Positions 1-6,264 of a stretch of 8,757 nucleotides of DNA are shown here, piece after piece. The translations under genes were made by a program, and so were the position numbers. Source of the DNA: an uncultured Faecalibacterium sp. (GTDB taxonomy: Bacteria; Bacillota; Clostridia; Oscillospirales; Ruminococcaceae); contig CALDNF010000175.1 of assembly GCA_937917475.1 (NCBI GenBank), positions 1 through 8,757 on the forward strand. The letters are read 5' to 3'. Every line of letters begins with the position of its first letter. The first letter of the stretch is position 1. Below the pieces are notes generated by a model. That model was not told the DNA's origin and did no database searches. It saw nothing but the letters and a program-made list of their open reading frames with translations.

Positions 1-714
1 CGGTTAAAGATGTCCATGCTGTAAAATTCAAAATCCACAATTTTGATTTGTGGGTGGTGCTGCCATAAATCATCCCGGAGTTCATCGACATAATGGCTCC
101 AACCCCGGTGCATCAACAACAAATTCTCTCCGTAAAGGTCTGTAATTTGCAAACGGTCTTTTGCTGCCAGCCGGTGATGAATGGATACTGCACAGTAAAA
201 AAGTCCCAAACGTCAGTTCCAGACCGGCACACTTGCGCAGATTCAGCATGGTTTCATCAAAGATGCCGCCTACTACATCAATGTTCGTGCCGAGATTCGC
301 CAGAATCTCCCGTGCATTTTCCGGGGTGTTTTCAAAGGGCACGATCTGGAACTTGATGTCCGGGCAGATGATCTGCACTTTTGACCATAACTCCATCAGA
401 AGCTGAGCAGGAGTCATGGGCGAGGAACCAATGCGGATGATGTTGGAATCCTCCTGCATTGCGTTCCGGGCACGAATCACAGAATCGTGGCAGTATTGAA
501 TGATGTACTTGGCATCCTGATACATGGAACGGCCTGCTTTGGTCAGCGTCAGTCCCCGGCGGGTGCGTTCAAACAGTTTGACACCGAGGGAATCTTCCAG
601 CAGGTTGATCTGTTTGATGATAGCCGTTGGCGTGATATAGCTTTCCTCTGCCGCTTTGTTGAAGCTGCCCGCATCCGCCACACGGATGAAGGTTTCCAAC
701 TGATGATTGTACAT
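1..714 (-). pseudogene. LysR-family transcriptional regulator, frameshifted and cut by the window edge
   Basis: The N-terminal 60 residues are a typical LysR winged helix-turn-helix (LETFIRVADAGSFNKAAEE, then a recognition helix ending near KLFERTRRGLTLTKAG). The effector-binding domain starts near residue 92 (IIRIGSSPMTPAQLL). After about residue 172 (LELTFGTF) the frame breaks at a run of six A (197-202 on the plus strand) and hits a stop at 82-84. Reading with one base fewer restores a continuous frame (FYCAVSIHHRLAAKDRLQ, later LLLMHRGWSHYVDEL, then YSMDIFNR) that stays open to base 1. About 237 of the usual ~300 residues are inside the window. The start at 714 was chosen over an in-frame ATG at 759 because AGGGCAGG lies 6 nt upstream and the predicted promoter overlaps the earlier ATG. 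Family membership is certain. Whether the frameshift is a real mutation or a sequence error is open. The target genes are unknown. Confidence 0.85.
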
Positions 715-749
715 GAAAACACCTGCCCTTCGGAGATCTTTATAGAAAT

Positions 750-778
750 AGGATAGCATCCGAATGTGTTAAAATCAA
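750..778 (-). promoter_or_regulatory. Predicted sigma-70-type promoter of the LysR gene
   Basis: On the minus strand TTGATT (778-773) is followed after 17 bp by TATCCT (755-750), preceded by TG as in an extended -10 element. Transcription would start near 743, downstream of the ATG at 759, which supports translation from 714. It lies between the rlmD terminator and the LysR gene, so that gene would be transcribed separately. Confidence 0.5.
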
Positions 779-813
779 GAAGAGCAAGTAGAGAAAACGA
801 TTTGTGAAAGTGG

Positions 814-859
814 AAAATAAAAAACAGTTCGCAGAGAACATAAAGTTCTGACGAACTGT
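814..859 (-). terminator. Rho-independent terminator after rlmD
   Basis: Read on the minus strand, ACAGTTCG (859-852) pairs perfectly with CGAACTGT (831-824). An inner AGAAC/GTTCT pair (835-839 with 845-849) extends the stem. The 3' side runs directly into TTTTTTATTTT (824-814). It starts 12 bases after the rlmD stop codon, so it ends the AraC-rlmD transcript. No comparable T-run follows on the plus strand. Confidence 0.85.
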
Positions 860-870
860 GCCTTGCGTTT

Positions 871-2247
871 TCAGATTTCGCCCTTGGAAAGTGCAATTAC
901 ACATTCCACATGCTTCGTCCTCGGGAAAAGATCCACGGGCTGTACTTTTTCTGAATGGTAGCCATGCTGTTCGAGCCAGGCAGAGTCCCGGGCGGCGGTG
1001 GAGGGGTTGCAGCTGACATAGACCACACGACGGGGGGACATCCGGACCACGGCAGAAAGGGTGGGCTCGTCGCAGCCCTTGCGGGGCGGGTCGAGGATGA
1101 TGACATCAGGGTGAAGGCCTTCGGCGGCAAGACGAGTGGCGGCCTCACCGGCATCGGCGCAGAAGAAGCGGCTCTTGGCGGCGATGGCATCCCCCATCCG
1201 GGCGGCGTTGGCCTTGGCACTGTCGATGGCCTCGGACACGATCTCGACTCCGATAAGCTCCCGGCAGGAGCCGGCCATGGACAGGCCGATGGTGCCCATG
1301 CCGCAGTAGAGGTCCAACAGCAGGTCATCCGGGGTGAGCTGGGCATATTCGGCAGCGATGCTATACAGCTGCTCAGCGGCCAGTGTGTTGACCTGATAGA
1401 AAGACAGAGGCCCAGGCCGGACCGGAACACCCTTCAAAGTGTCCTCAATGTAGCCGGGACCATACAGGGTATGCGTCTCGGAGCCAAGGATGACATTGGT
1501 GTTTTTGGCGTTGACGTTCAGCAGGATGGTGGCAATGTCTGCAAACTGCTCCCGCAGCTGGATGCAGAGCTCTTCGGCATGAGGGAGCTTCGGCCGGGTG
1601 CAGACCAGACAGACCATGATCTGTCCGCTGTGGACGCCCCGGCGAAGGAAGATATGGCGGACAAGGCCCTTCCGGCTTTCTTCGTCGTAGGGCTGGATGC
1701 CGTGGGAGGCAAAGAAAGCACAGAGTGCGTTGCCGATCTCGTTCAGAACAGAAGGCTGAAGTTTGCAGTCAGGACAGGGGACGATCCGGTGCGTGCGCCC
1801 GGCGTAAAAGCCGATGCAGGGGGCACCGTTTTTGTCCCGGCCTACTGGGAACTGTACCTTATTGCGGTAACGGTCTACTTCGGGGGAGGGAAGAGCCGGA
1901 AGTACCGGCACATCCAACCCACCGATCCGGCGGAAGGCGTCGGTGACGTTTCCCTGTTTTGCGGCAAGCTCAGCTTGGTACCGCAGATGCCGCAGGCTGC
2001 ATCCGCCGCAGGGCCCGGCGGCTGGGCAGTCGGTGGGGATGCGATCGGGAGAAGGCGTCAAAAGTGCATCTAAAATGCCAAAAGCGTACCGGCCGCAGTC
2101 CTTGACGATCCGCACCCGGGCTTCGTCGCCGGGGGCAGTGCCGGGCACAAAGACGGCCTCGCCGTCCTCCGAGTGGGCAACGCCGCTGCCGTCGTTGGAA
2201 AGACACTCGATGGTTAAAGTGAGAAGCTGATTTTTCTTCAGGGGCAT
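871..2247 (-). CDS. rlmD: 23S rRNA (uracil-5-)-methyltransferase, RlmD/RumA family (RlmCD-like)
   Basis: This 458-residue protein transfers a methyl group from S-adenosylmethionine to C5 of a uracil in 23S rRNA. A TRAM RNA-binding domain covers about residues 5-62. Cysteines C74, C80 and C83 (CPAAGPCGGC) with C161 match the four ligands of the RumA [4Fe-4S] cluster. The SAM-binding motif is LDLYCGMGTIGL (311-322), followed by DPPRKG (386-391), the catalytic cysteine C413 in VYVSCNPST and the probable base E448 in KHVECV. Length and motifs are complete. The ATG at 2247 follows AAGGAGA about 10 nt upstream, and that site overlaps the stop codon of the AraC-family gene, so the two are probably co-transcribed. 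Many Firmicutes have one RlmCD enzyme that modifies U747 and U1939. The sequence alone cannot say which site or sites this one methylates. Confidence 0.95.
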   Translation of the reverse strand: MPLKKNQLLTLTIECLSNDGSGVAHSEDGEAVFVPGTAPGDEARVRIVKDCGRYAFGILDALLTPSPDRIPTDCPAAGPCGGCSLRHLRYQAELAAKQGNVTDAFRRIGGLDVPVLPALPSPEVDRYRNKVQFPVGRDKNGAPCIGFYAGRTHRIVPCPDCKLQPSVLNEIGNALCAFFASHGIQPYDEESRKGLVRHIFLRRGVHSGQIMVCLVCTRPKLPHAEELCIQLREQFADIATILLNVNAKNTNVILGSETHTLYGPGYIEDTLKGVPVRPGPLSFYQVNTLAAEQLYSIAAEYAQLTPDDLLLDLYCGMGTIGLSMAGSCRELIGVEIVSEAIDSAKANAARMGDAIAAKSRFFCADAGEAATRLAAEGLHPDVIILDPPRKGCDEPTLSAVVRMSPRRVVYVSCNPSTAARDSAWLEQHGYHSEKVQPVDLFPRTKHVECVIALSKGEI

Positions 2248-2262
2248 GGGTGATGGTTCTCC

Positions 2263-3108
2263 TTATGTTTCGTCCGGGACAGGCTGCAAAGCGGCATACT
2301 TGCTGGGGGGGCATCCCTTGGCCCGCTTGAAGACCCGGGAAAAATAGAACTGGTCAAAGAAGCCTACCGAGATGGCAACTTCGGCAATGGACAGGTTGCC
2401 CGCCCGCAGCAGCTTGCAGGCTTCGTTGATGCGGTATTCGGTCAGATAGTCAATGGGGCTCTGACCCACATTGAGCATGAACACCCGGTAAAGATGGCTG
2501 CGGGATACGCCCACGCTTTTGGCAACGTCATCGATGGAAATATCGTGGGAATAATTGAACTGAATATACTTGATGGCATTGAGAACATATTGACTGGAAG
2601 AGGAGACGTTATGAGGGTGAGCTTCGTTGTTTTCCCGCATGAGGGCGGCAATAAAGAGGTAGAGATATCCCACCATGGAAGCTTCGTCCTGGGGCTGGAG
2701 CCCCCGGGAAGAATAGATCCGGTTCAGAGCGGCCCGCATCCCCTCGGGATCTTTGGTGTGGTGAACCGGAGCATCATCGGTAAAGGGAAGCTGTGCGGCA
2801 AGCTTGTTGGCGCAGGCTCCGTTAAAGCCTACCCAGCTGTACTCCCAAGGCTGCTGCTCGTCGGCAGTATAGCGGATGAGCTGGCTGGGTTTGGCAAAGA
2901 ACAGGTCGCCGGATTCTACCTCAAAGGTCTTGCCTCCCACCTCAAAGATGCCTTTTCCGGATACGACCAGATGGATAAGGTAATGATCCCGGATGCCGGG
3001 GCCCCAAGTCTTGCCGGGGGCGCAGCGTTCGAGACCGCAGTTGAAGATGGAAAGCTCGATGTTGCCGGTATCGCCCTGTTTGAAGGACTGTTTGTATACG
3101 TCCGCCAT
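2263..3108 (-). CDS. AraC-family transcriptional regulator (cupin sensor plus AraC-type DNA-binding domain)
   Basis: This 281-residue cytoplasmic regulator has an N-terminal AraC-type cupin sensor (about residues 15-100, including WGPGIRDHYLIHLVVSGKG and FEVESGDLFFAKPSQ). A C-terminal AraC DNA-binding domain follows, with two helix-turn-helix units: ISIDDVAKSVGVSRSHLYRVF (190-210, shortened here to IDDVAKSVGVSRSHLYRVF) and IAEVAISVGFFDQFYFSRVF (241-260). It ends with the family signature FKRAKGCPPSKY. Overall it resembles MsmR/RafR-type sugar regulators. The start at 3108 was chosen over an in-frame ATG at 3153 because AGGAGG sits 8 nt upstream and the predicted promoter falls before it. The gene is divergent from the galactokinase operon, so it most likely senses a sugar or sugar phosphate and controls that operon and itself. 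It is 15 bp ahead of rlmD on the same strand. The ligand is inferred from context only. Confidence 0.93.
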   Translation of the reverse strand: MADVYKQSFKQGDTGNIELSIFNCGLERCAPGKTWGPGIRDHYLIHLVVSGKGIFEVGGKTFEVESGDLFFAKPSQLIRYTADEQQPWEYSWVGFNGACANKLAAQLPFTDDAPVHHTKDPEGMRAALNRIYSSRGLQPQDEASMVGYLYLFIAALMRENNEAHPHNVSSSSQYVLNAIKYIQFNYSHDISIDDVAKSVGVSRSHLYRVFMLNVGQSPIDYLTEYRINEACKLLRAGNLSIAEVAISVGFFDQFYFSRVFKRAKGCPPSKYAALQPVPDET

Positions 3109-3143
3109 GATGGTTTCCTCCTGTCTGTCAGATCCATAAGGCC

Positions 3144-3173
3144 AGTATACCACAAGAGCCTTTGCAAATTCAA
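3144..3173 (-). promoter_or_regulatory. Predicted promoter of the AraC-family gene
   Basis: On the minus strand TTGAAT (3173-3168) is followed after 18 bp by TATACT (3149-3144), with an extended -10 (TGGTATACT). Transcription would start near 3137, about 29 nt before the ATG. The -35 box overlaps the left copy of the direct repeat at 3171-3180, an arrangement suited to autorepression. Confidence 0.6.
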
Positions 3174-3212
3174 CAAAAGTACATCTTATTCTTTGTTTCA
3201 GGCAACAAAAGT
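3171..3212. promoter_or_regulatory. Candidate AraC-family operator: 10-bp direct repeat between divergent promoters
   Basis: The sequence CAACAAAAGT occurs twice without mismatch, at 3171-3180 and 3203-3212. The copies are 32 bp apart, about three helical turns, so they lie on the same DNA face. The left copy overlaps the -35 box of the regulator's promoter. The right copy ends 21 bp upstream of the galactokinase -35 box. AraC-family proteins usually bind direct-repeat half-sites. The repeat is seen directly; binding is inferred. Confidence 0.5.
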
Positions 3213-3233
3213 TTCGATTTTTGACAGTTTAAA

Positions 3234-3262
3234 TTGAAAAATGCCGCCGCCTGCATTACAAT
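3234..3262 (+). promoter_or_regulatory. Predicted promoter of the galK operon
   Basis: TTGAAA (3234-3239) and TACAAT (3257-3262) are separated by 17 bp, a near-consensus sigma-70-type promoter. Transcription would start near 3269, giving a leader of about 64 nt. A perfect TTGACA at 3221-3226 was also seen but has no -10 box at the right distance. Confidence 0.7.
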
Positions 3263-3270
3263 AGTTGTAT

Positions 3271-3307
3271 CAAACCCGGGCAGCCGTGTCCCGGGAAGGC
3301 CTGTTTG
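3271..3307 (+). other. Leader hairpin in the galK 5' untranslated region
   Basis: CCCGGG (3275-3280) pairs with CCCGGG (3290-3295) across a 9-nt loop. An outer CAAAC/GTTTG pair (3271-3275 and 3303-3307) may close the structure. It would begin almost at the predicted transcript 5' end and finishes about 10 nt before the ribosome binding site. There is no T-run, so it is not a terminator. An RNA-stabilising role is possible but unproven. Confidence 0.4.
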
Positions 3308-3332
3308 GGATGAATATGGGGGAGGGAACACG

Positions 3333-4625
3333 ATGGCAACCAGTGCAAAGCTCCGGGAAGAGATCTTGGCAGGGGCGTGGGATGAACGGCTGCGTCTGCT
3401 GTATGGGGATGATGCGGTGGCTCTGACACGTCAGCGGCAGCGATACGCCGCAGCTTTGGAGCAGTTTGAGCTTTATTTTGGGCCGGGGCGGCAGGTGCGG
3501 ATCTACTCGGCACCGGGCCGGGCGGAGCTGGGCGGCAATCATACAGACCACCAGCACGGCTATGGACTTGGTGCGGCGGTGATGCTGGACCTGATCGCCG
3601 TGGCATCGCCCAGTGACGACGGTTTTATCCGGGTCAAATCCCGGGGATTCAACAAGCTGGACGTCATCGACATCACCGAAGCGGAGCCGCAGCAGGGGGA
3701 AAGCACCCACTCAGCCAGCCTTATCCGGGGCATCGCTGAGGGCTTTCGTGCCCGGGGCCGGGAGGTGGGCGGCTTTGACGCCTACACCGCCAGCGATGTG
3801 CTGCGGGGGTCGGGGCTGTCCAGCTCTGCCGCCTTTGAAATGGGGATGGCGGTCATCCTCAATGAGGAGTTCCACTGCGGATTTTCGGGGCCGGAGCTGG
3901 CGAAGATCTGCCAGTATGCGGAAAATACCTATTTTGGCAAACCCAGCGGGCTGCTGGACCAATTGACCAGTGCAGTAGGCGGGGTGATTTTTGCGGATTT
4001 CGCTGACCCGGCCCAGCCGAAGATCGAAAAGATCCATGCGGACGGTCTTCTCCCGGAGGGAATGACCCTCTGCGTCACCGATACCCGGGGCAGTCACAGT
4101 GAGCTGACCGGGGAGTTTGCCGCCATCCGGCAGGAGATGGAAGCCGTGGCAGCACAGTTGGGGCATCGGGTGATGGGCGAGGTCCCGGAGCCGGAGTTCT
4201 GGGCGGCTCTGCCCCGGCTGCGAAAAAGCTGCGGCGACCGTGCGGTGCTGCGGGCCATCCACTTCTTTGAGGAAAATGCCCGGGCTCTGGCCCAGCGCAA
4301 CGCCCTGCTGACGGGGGACTTTGCCGAGTTTCTGCGGTTGCTGCGGGAAAATGGCCGCTCGTCCTTTGCCTACTGTCAGAATGTCTCCTGCGGGAACGAC
4401 CCGGGACATCAGGCCCTTGCAGTGGCTCTGGCCCTCAGCGAGAGCATTTTGGGGGACAGCGGAGGCTGGCGGATGCAGGGCGGCGGCTTTGCGGGCACCA
4501 TTCAGGCCTTTGTTCCGGGAAATCGGGTGGAGCGTTACCGCAGTGCCATAGAGGCTGTGTTCGGCCCGGGCAGCTGCTATCTGCTTCAGCTGCGGGAAGC
4601 CGGAGCAATGCAGATCATAAAATAA
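3333..4625 (+). CDS. galK: Galactokinase (GHMP kinase family), variant motif I
   Basis: This 430-residue GHMP-family kinase is predicted to phosphorylate galactose at C1 with ATP. Motif I is APGRAELGGNHTDHQHG (60-76). Motif II, the phosphate-binding loop, is LRGSGLSSSAAFEM (157-170). GLLDQ (206-210) carries the probable catalytic D209, and motif III is MQGGGFAGTIQ (381-391). Canonical galactokinases read GRVNLIGEHTDY in motif I. Here the sugar-contacting Glu is replaced by Asn (N69) and the final Tyr by His (H73), while R63, H70 and D72 remain. Similar GGNHTDH variants are, as I recall, common among Clostridia proteins annotated as galactokinase, but the exact sugar is less certain. The start at 3333 has GGGGGAGGG about 6 nt upstream; an in-frame ATG at 3234 lies in the promoter -35 box. 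It is the first gene of a three-gene operon, divergent from an AraC-family regulator. No galT or galE is in the window. Confidence 0.88.
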   Translation: MATSAKLREEILAGAWDERLRLLYGDDAVALTRQRQRYAAALEQFELYFGPGRQVRIYSAPGRAELGGNHTDHQHGYGLGAAVMLDLIAVASPSDDGFIRVKSRGFNKLDVIDITEAEPQQGESTHSASLIRGIAEGFRARGREVGGFDAYTASDVLRGSGLSSSAAFEMGMAVILNEEFHCGFSGPELAKICQYAENTYFGKPSGLLDQLTSAVGGVIFADFADPAQPKIEKIHADGLLPEGMTLCVTDTRGSHSELTGEFAAIRQEMEAVAAQLGHRVMGEVPEPEFWAALPRLRKSCGDRAVLRAIHFFEENARALAQRNALLTGDFAEFLRLLRENGRSSFAYCQNVSCGNDPGHQALAVALALSESILGDSGGWRMQGGGFAGTIQAFVPGNRVERYRSAIEAVFGPGSCYLLQLREAGAMQIIK

Positions 4626-4640
4626 GGGAGAGTTTATAAC

Positions 4641-5597
4641 GTGAAGATCAATTCGGTTGCAATTCTGGGAGCCGGGGCTGTCGGTTCCTATGTCATCTGG
4701 GGCCTGTCCGGTAAGGAAGGGCTTCATCTGGGCGTAGTAGCAGAGGGAGCTCGTGCCGAGCGGCTGAAAGAAAAGGGCTGCGCCATCAACGGCGAAGTAT
4801 ATCATCCGGCGGTCTGGACGCCGCAGGAAGCGCAGGGCGTGGACCTGCTGGTGGTCTGCCTGAAATACGGTGCACTGCCCGGAGCTATGGAAACCATCCG
4901 GACTGTAGTGGGCGAAAACACCATGGTCATGAGCCTGATGAACGGTGTGGACAGCGAGGAAAAAATCGCCGCCGCCGTGGGGCAGGAGCACTTGCTTTAT
5001 TCTCTGATCAAAGTGGCATCCCAGCGCAGGGAGGATGGCTGCTGGTTTGACCCCGAAACTACGGTGGGGATTATTTTTGGCGAAAAAGAGGGACCGTATC
5101 CCAGCCAGCGTGTACAGGCGGTGGAAGAACTGTTCCGGAACACCGGCATCCATTACCGCAGCACTGAACACATCCGGGAAGAGATCTGGAGCAAGTTCCG
5201 GCTCAACGTCTGCAACAACCTGCCGCAGGCCATTCTGGGAGCCGGTGTGGGCTGCTACCGGGACAGCGAACATATGAAAGCCATCAGCGACGGCCTGCGC
5301 CGGGAATTGGAAGCCATTGCAAAAGCCAAGGGCATCGATATGGCCATTGCCGATGCCGCCGCAGGCCGGGGCAGTGCCGTGCCGCCGACGGCCCGGTATT
5401 CTACCTTACAGGATCTGGATGCCCACCGTCACACCGAGATCGATATGTTTTCAGGGGCTCTCATCCGGATGGGGCAGGAGCTTGGCATCCCCACCCCCTA
5501 TAACGAGTATACTTACCATATGATCAAAGCTCTAGAAGAAAAGAACGACGGCAAGTTTGATTATACGGGAAACGAAGAAGTGACCTGGGCGAAGTAA
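4641..5597 (+). CDS. Ketopantoate reductase family protein (PanE/ApbA-like 2-dehydropantoate 2-reductase)
   Basis: This 318-residue NAD(P)-dependent oxidoreductase has an N-terminal Rossmann fold with GAGAVG (10-15). K75 in CLKYGAL and N101 in MNGVDSEE match conserved PanE positions. The C-terminal domain has the family signature WSKFRLNVCNNLPQAI (183-198) with the probable catalytic K185, then STLQDLDAHRHTEIDMFSG (254-272) with conserved S254 and E266. The length is normal. PanE reduces 2-dehydropantoate to pantoate in coenzyme A synthesis, but many members of this family act on other 2-oxo acids, and nothing nearby belongs to pantothenate synthesis. Translation starts at GTG (4641), with AAGGGAG about 10 nt upstream, overlapping the galK stop codon. 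The gap to galK is 15 bp, so the two genes are probably transcribed together. The physiological substrate is uncertain. Confidence 0.87.
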   Translation: MKINSVAILGAGAVGSYVIWGLSGKEGLHLGVVAEGARAERLKEKGCAINGEVYHPAVWTPQEAQGVDLLVVCLKYGALPGAMETIRTVVGENTMVMSLMNGVDSEEKIAAAVGQEHLLYSLIKVASQRREDGCWFDPETTVGIIFGEKEGPYPSQRVQAVEELFRNTGIHYRSTEHIREEIWSKFRLNVCNNLPQAILGAGVGCYRDSEHMKAISDGLRRELEAIAKAKGIDMAIADAAAGRGSAVPPTARYSTLQDLDAHRHTEIDMFSGALIRMGQELGIPTPYNEYTYHMIKALEEKNDGKFDYTGNEEVTWAK

Positions 5598-5612
5598 GAG
5601 GAGAGAATACCT

Positions 5613-6146
5613 ATGAACATTACGGTCTATCTGGGGGCAAACCCCGGCAACGATCCCAAATTAAAGTCCGCCGTCCGGGAGCTGGGACAGTGGATCGGTG
5701 AAAACGGCCATACCCTGATCTACGGCGGCTCCAAGTGCGGCCTGATGGGAGAAATGGCCGAAAGTGTGCTCCATGCCGGAGGAAAGGCCATCGGCGTGGA
5801 ACCGAGATTTTTTGTGGAGGAAGAACTGCAATACGATGAACTCACCGACCTGATCGTGACCGAGGACATGACGGAACGAAAAAACAAGATGATCGAGCTG
5901 GGCGAGGCGTTCATTGCCTTTCCCGGCGGCACCGGCACGCTGGAAGAGATCGCTGAGGTGATGTCCAAAGTTTCGCTGGGGCATCTGGATGCGCCCTGCA
6001 TCCTCTATGATCTGGACGGCTACTATGCCGGGCTCCGGCAGCTGCTGGCCCACATGATTGAGCTGGGGCTTTCCACCCCGGAACGTCAGCAGGGCATCCG
6101 CTTTGCCGCCGACCTTGCCCAGATCGAAACCATCCTCGATGCGTAA
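5613..6146 (+). CDS. LOG family protein (TIGR00730 type, putative nucleoside 5'-monophosphate phosphoribohydrolase)
   Basis: This 177-residue cytoplasmic protein has the LOG fold. YGGSKCGLMG (37-46) forms the nucleotide-binding loop, MTERKNKM (86-93) carries the conserved Arg-Lys, and the hallmark PGGTGTLEE lies at 104-112 with the catalytic glutamate region. Characterised members cut the N-glycosidic bond of nucleoside 5'-monophosphates, including cytokinin riboside phosphates, releasing ribose 5-phosphate. The role in gut Firmicutes is mostly unknown. The ATG is preceded by AGAGGAGAG. It lies 15 bp after the ketopantoate-reductase-family gene and is the last gene before a terminator. The length is normal for bacterial LOG proteins. 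A shared pathway with the two upstream enzymes is possible but not shown. Confidence 0.88.
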   Translation: MNITVYLGANPGNDPKLKSAVRELGQWIGENGHTLIYGGSKCGLMGEMAESVLHAGGKAIGVEPRFFVEEELQYDELTDLIVTEDMTERKNKMIELGEAFIAFPGGTGTLEEIAEVMSKVSLGHLDAPCILYDLDGYYAGLRQLLAHMIELGLSTPERQQGIRFAADLAQIETILDA

Positions 6147-6170
6147 AAATGCATAGGACTGCATAAAAAG

Positions 6171-6206
6171 AAGGACTCGCTGTCGTTTGGGCGGCGGGTC
6201 CTTTTG
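6171..6206 (+). terminator. Rho-independent terminator of the galK operon
   Basis: AAGGACTCGCTG (6171-6182) pairs with CGGCGGGTCCTT (6192-6203) over 12 positions including two T-G wobbles. The loop is about 9 nt and the T-run is short (6202-6205). It lies 24 bases after the LOG stop codon and before the ribosome binding site of the metal transporter gene. The short T-run may allow some read-through. Confidence 0.75.
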
Positions 6207-6264
6207 TGTGGTACGCACCCTTTTCCGGGCCGATGCATACACCGGCAGAAAGGGGGAATGTGTT

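Noticed and set aside
955..2073. A 372-codon plus-strand frame opposite rlmD
   Set aside because: Its translation is Gly/Asp-rich without known domains, and rlmD has all its catalytic motifs on the other strand.
3221..3226. A perfect TTGACA upstream of galK as the -35 box
   Set aside because: No -10 box lies 16-18 bp downstream; TTGAAA at 3234 pairs with TACAAT at the right distance.
3711..5273. A 520-codon open frame on the minus strand opposite galK and the ketopantoate-reductase-family gene
   Set aside because: It is antisense to two clearly conserved genes and shows no recognisable domain. Long antisense frames are common in GC-rich coding DNA.
6258..6260. ATG just after the GGGGG of the ZIP ribosome binding site as the start
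   Set aside because: It is out of frame with the transporter and too close to the ribosome binding site.
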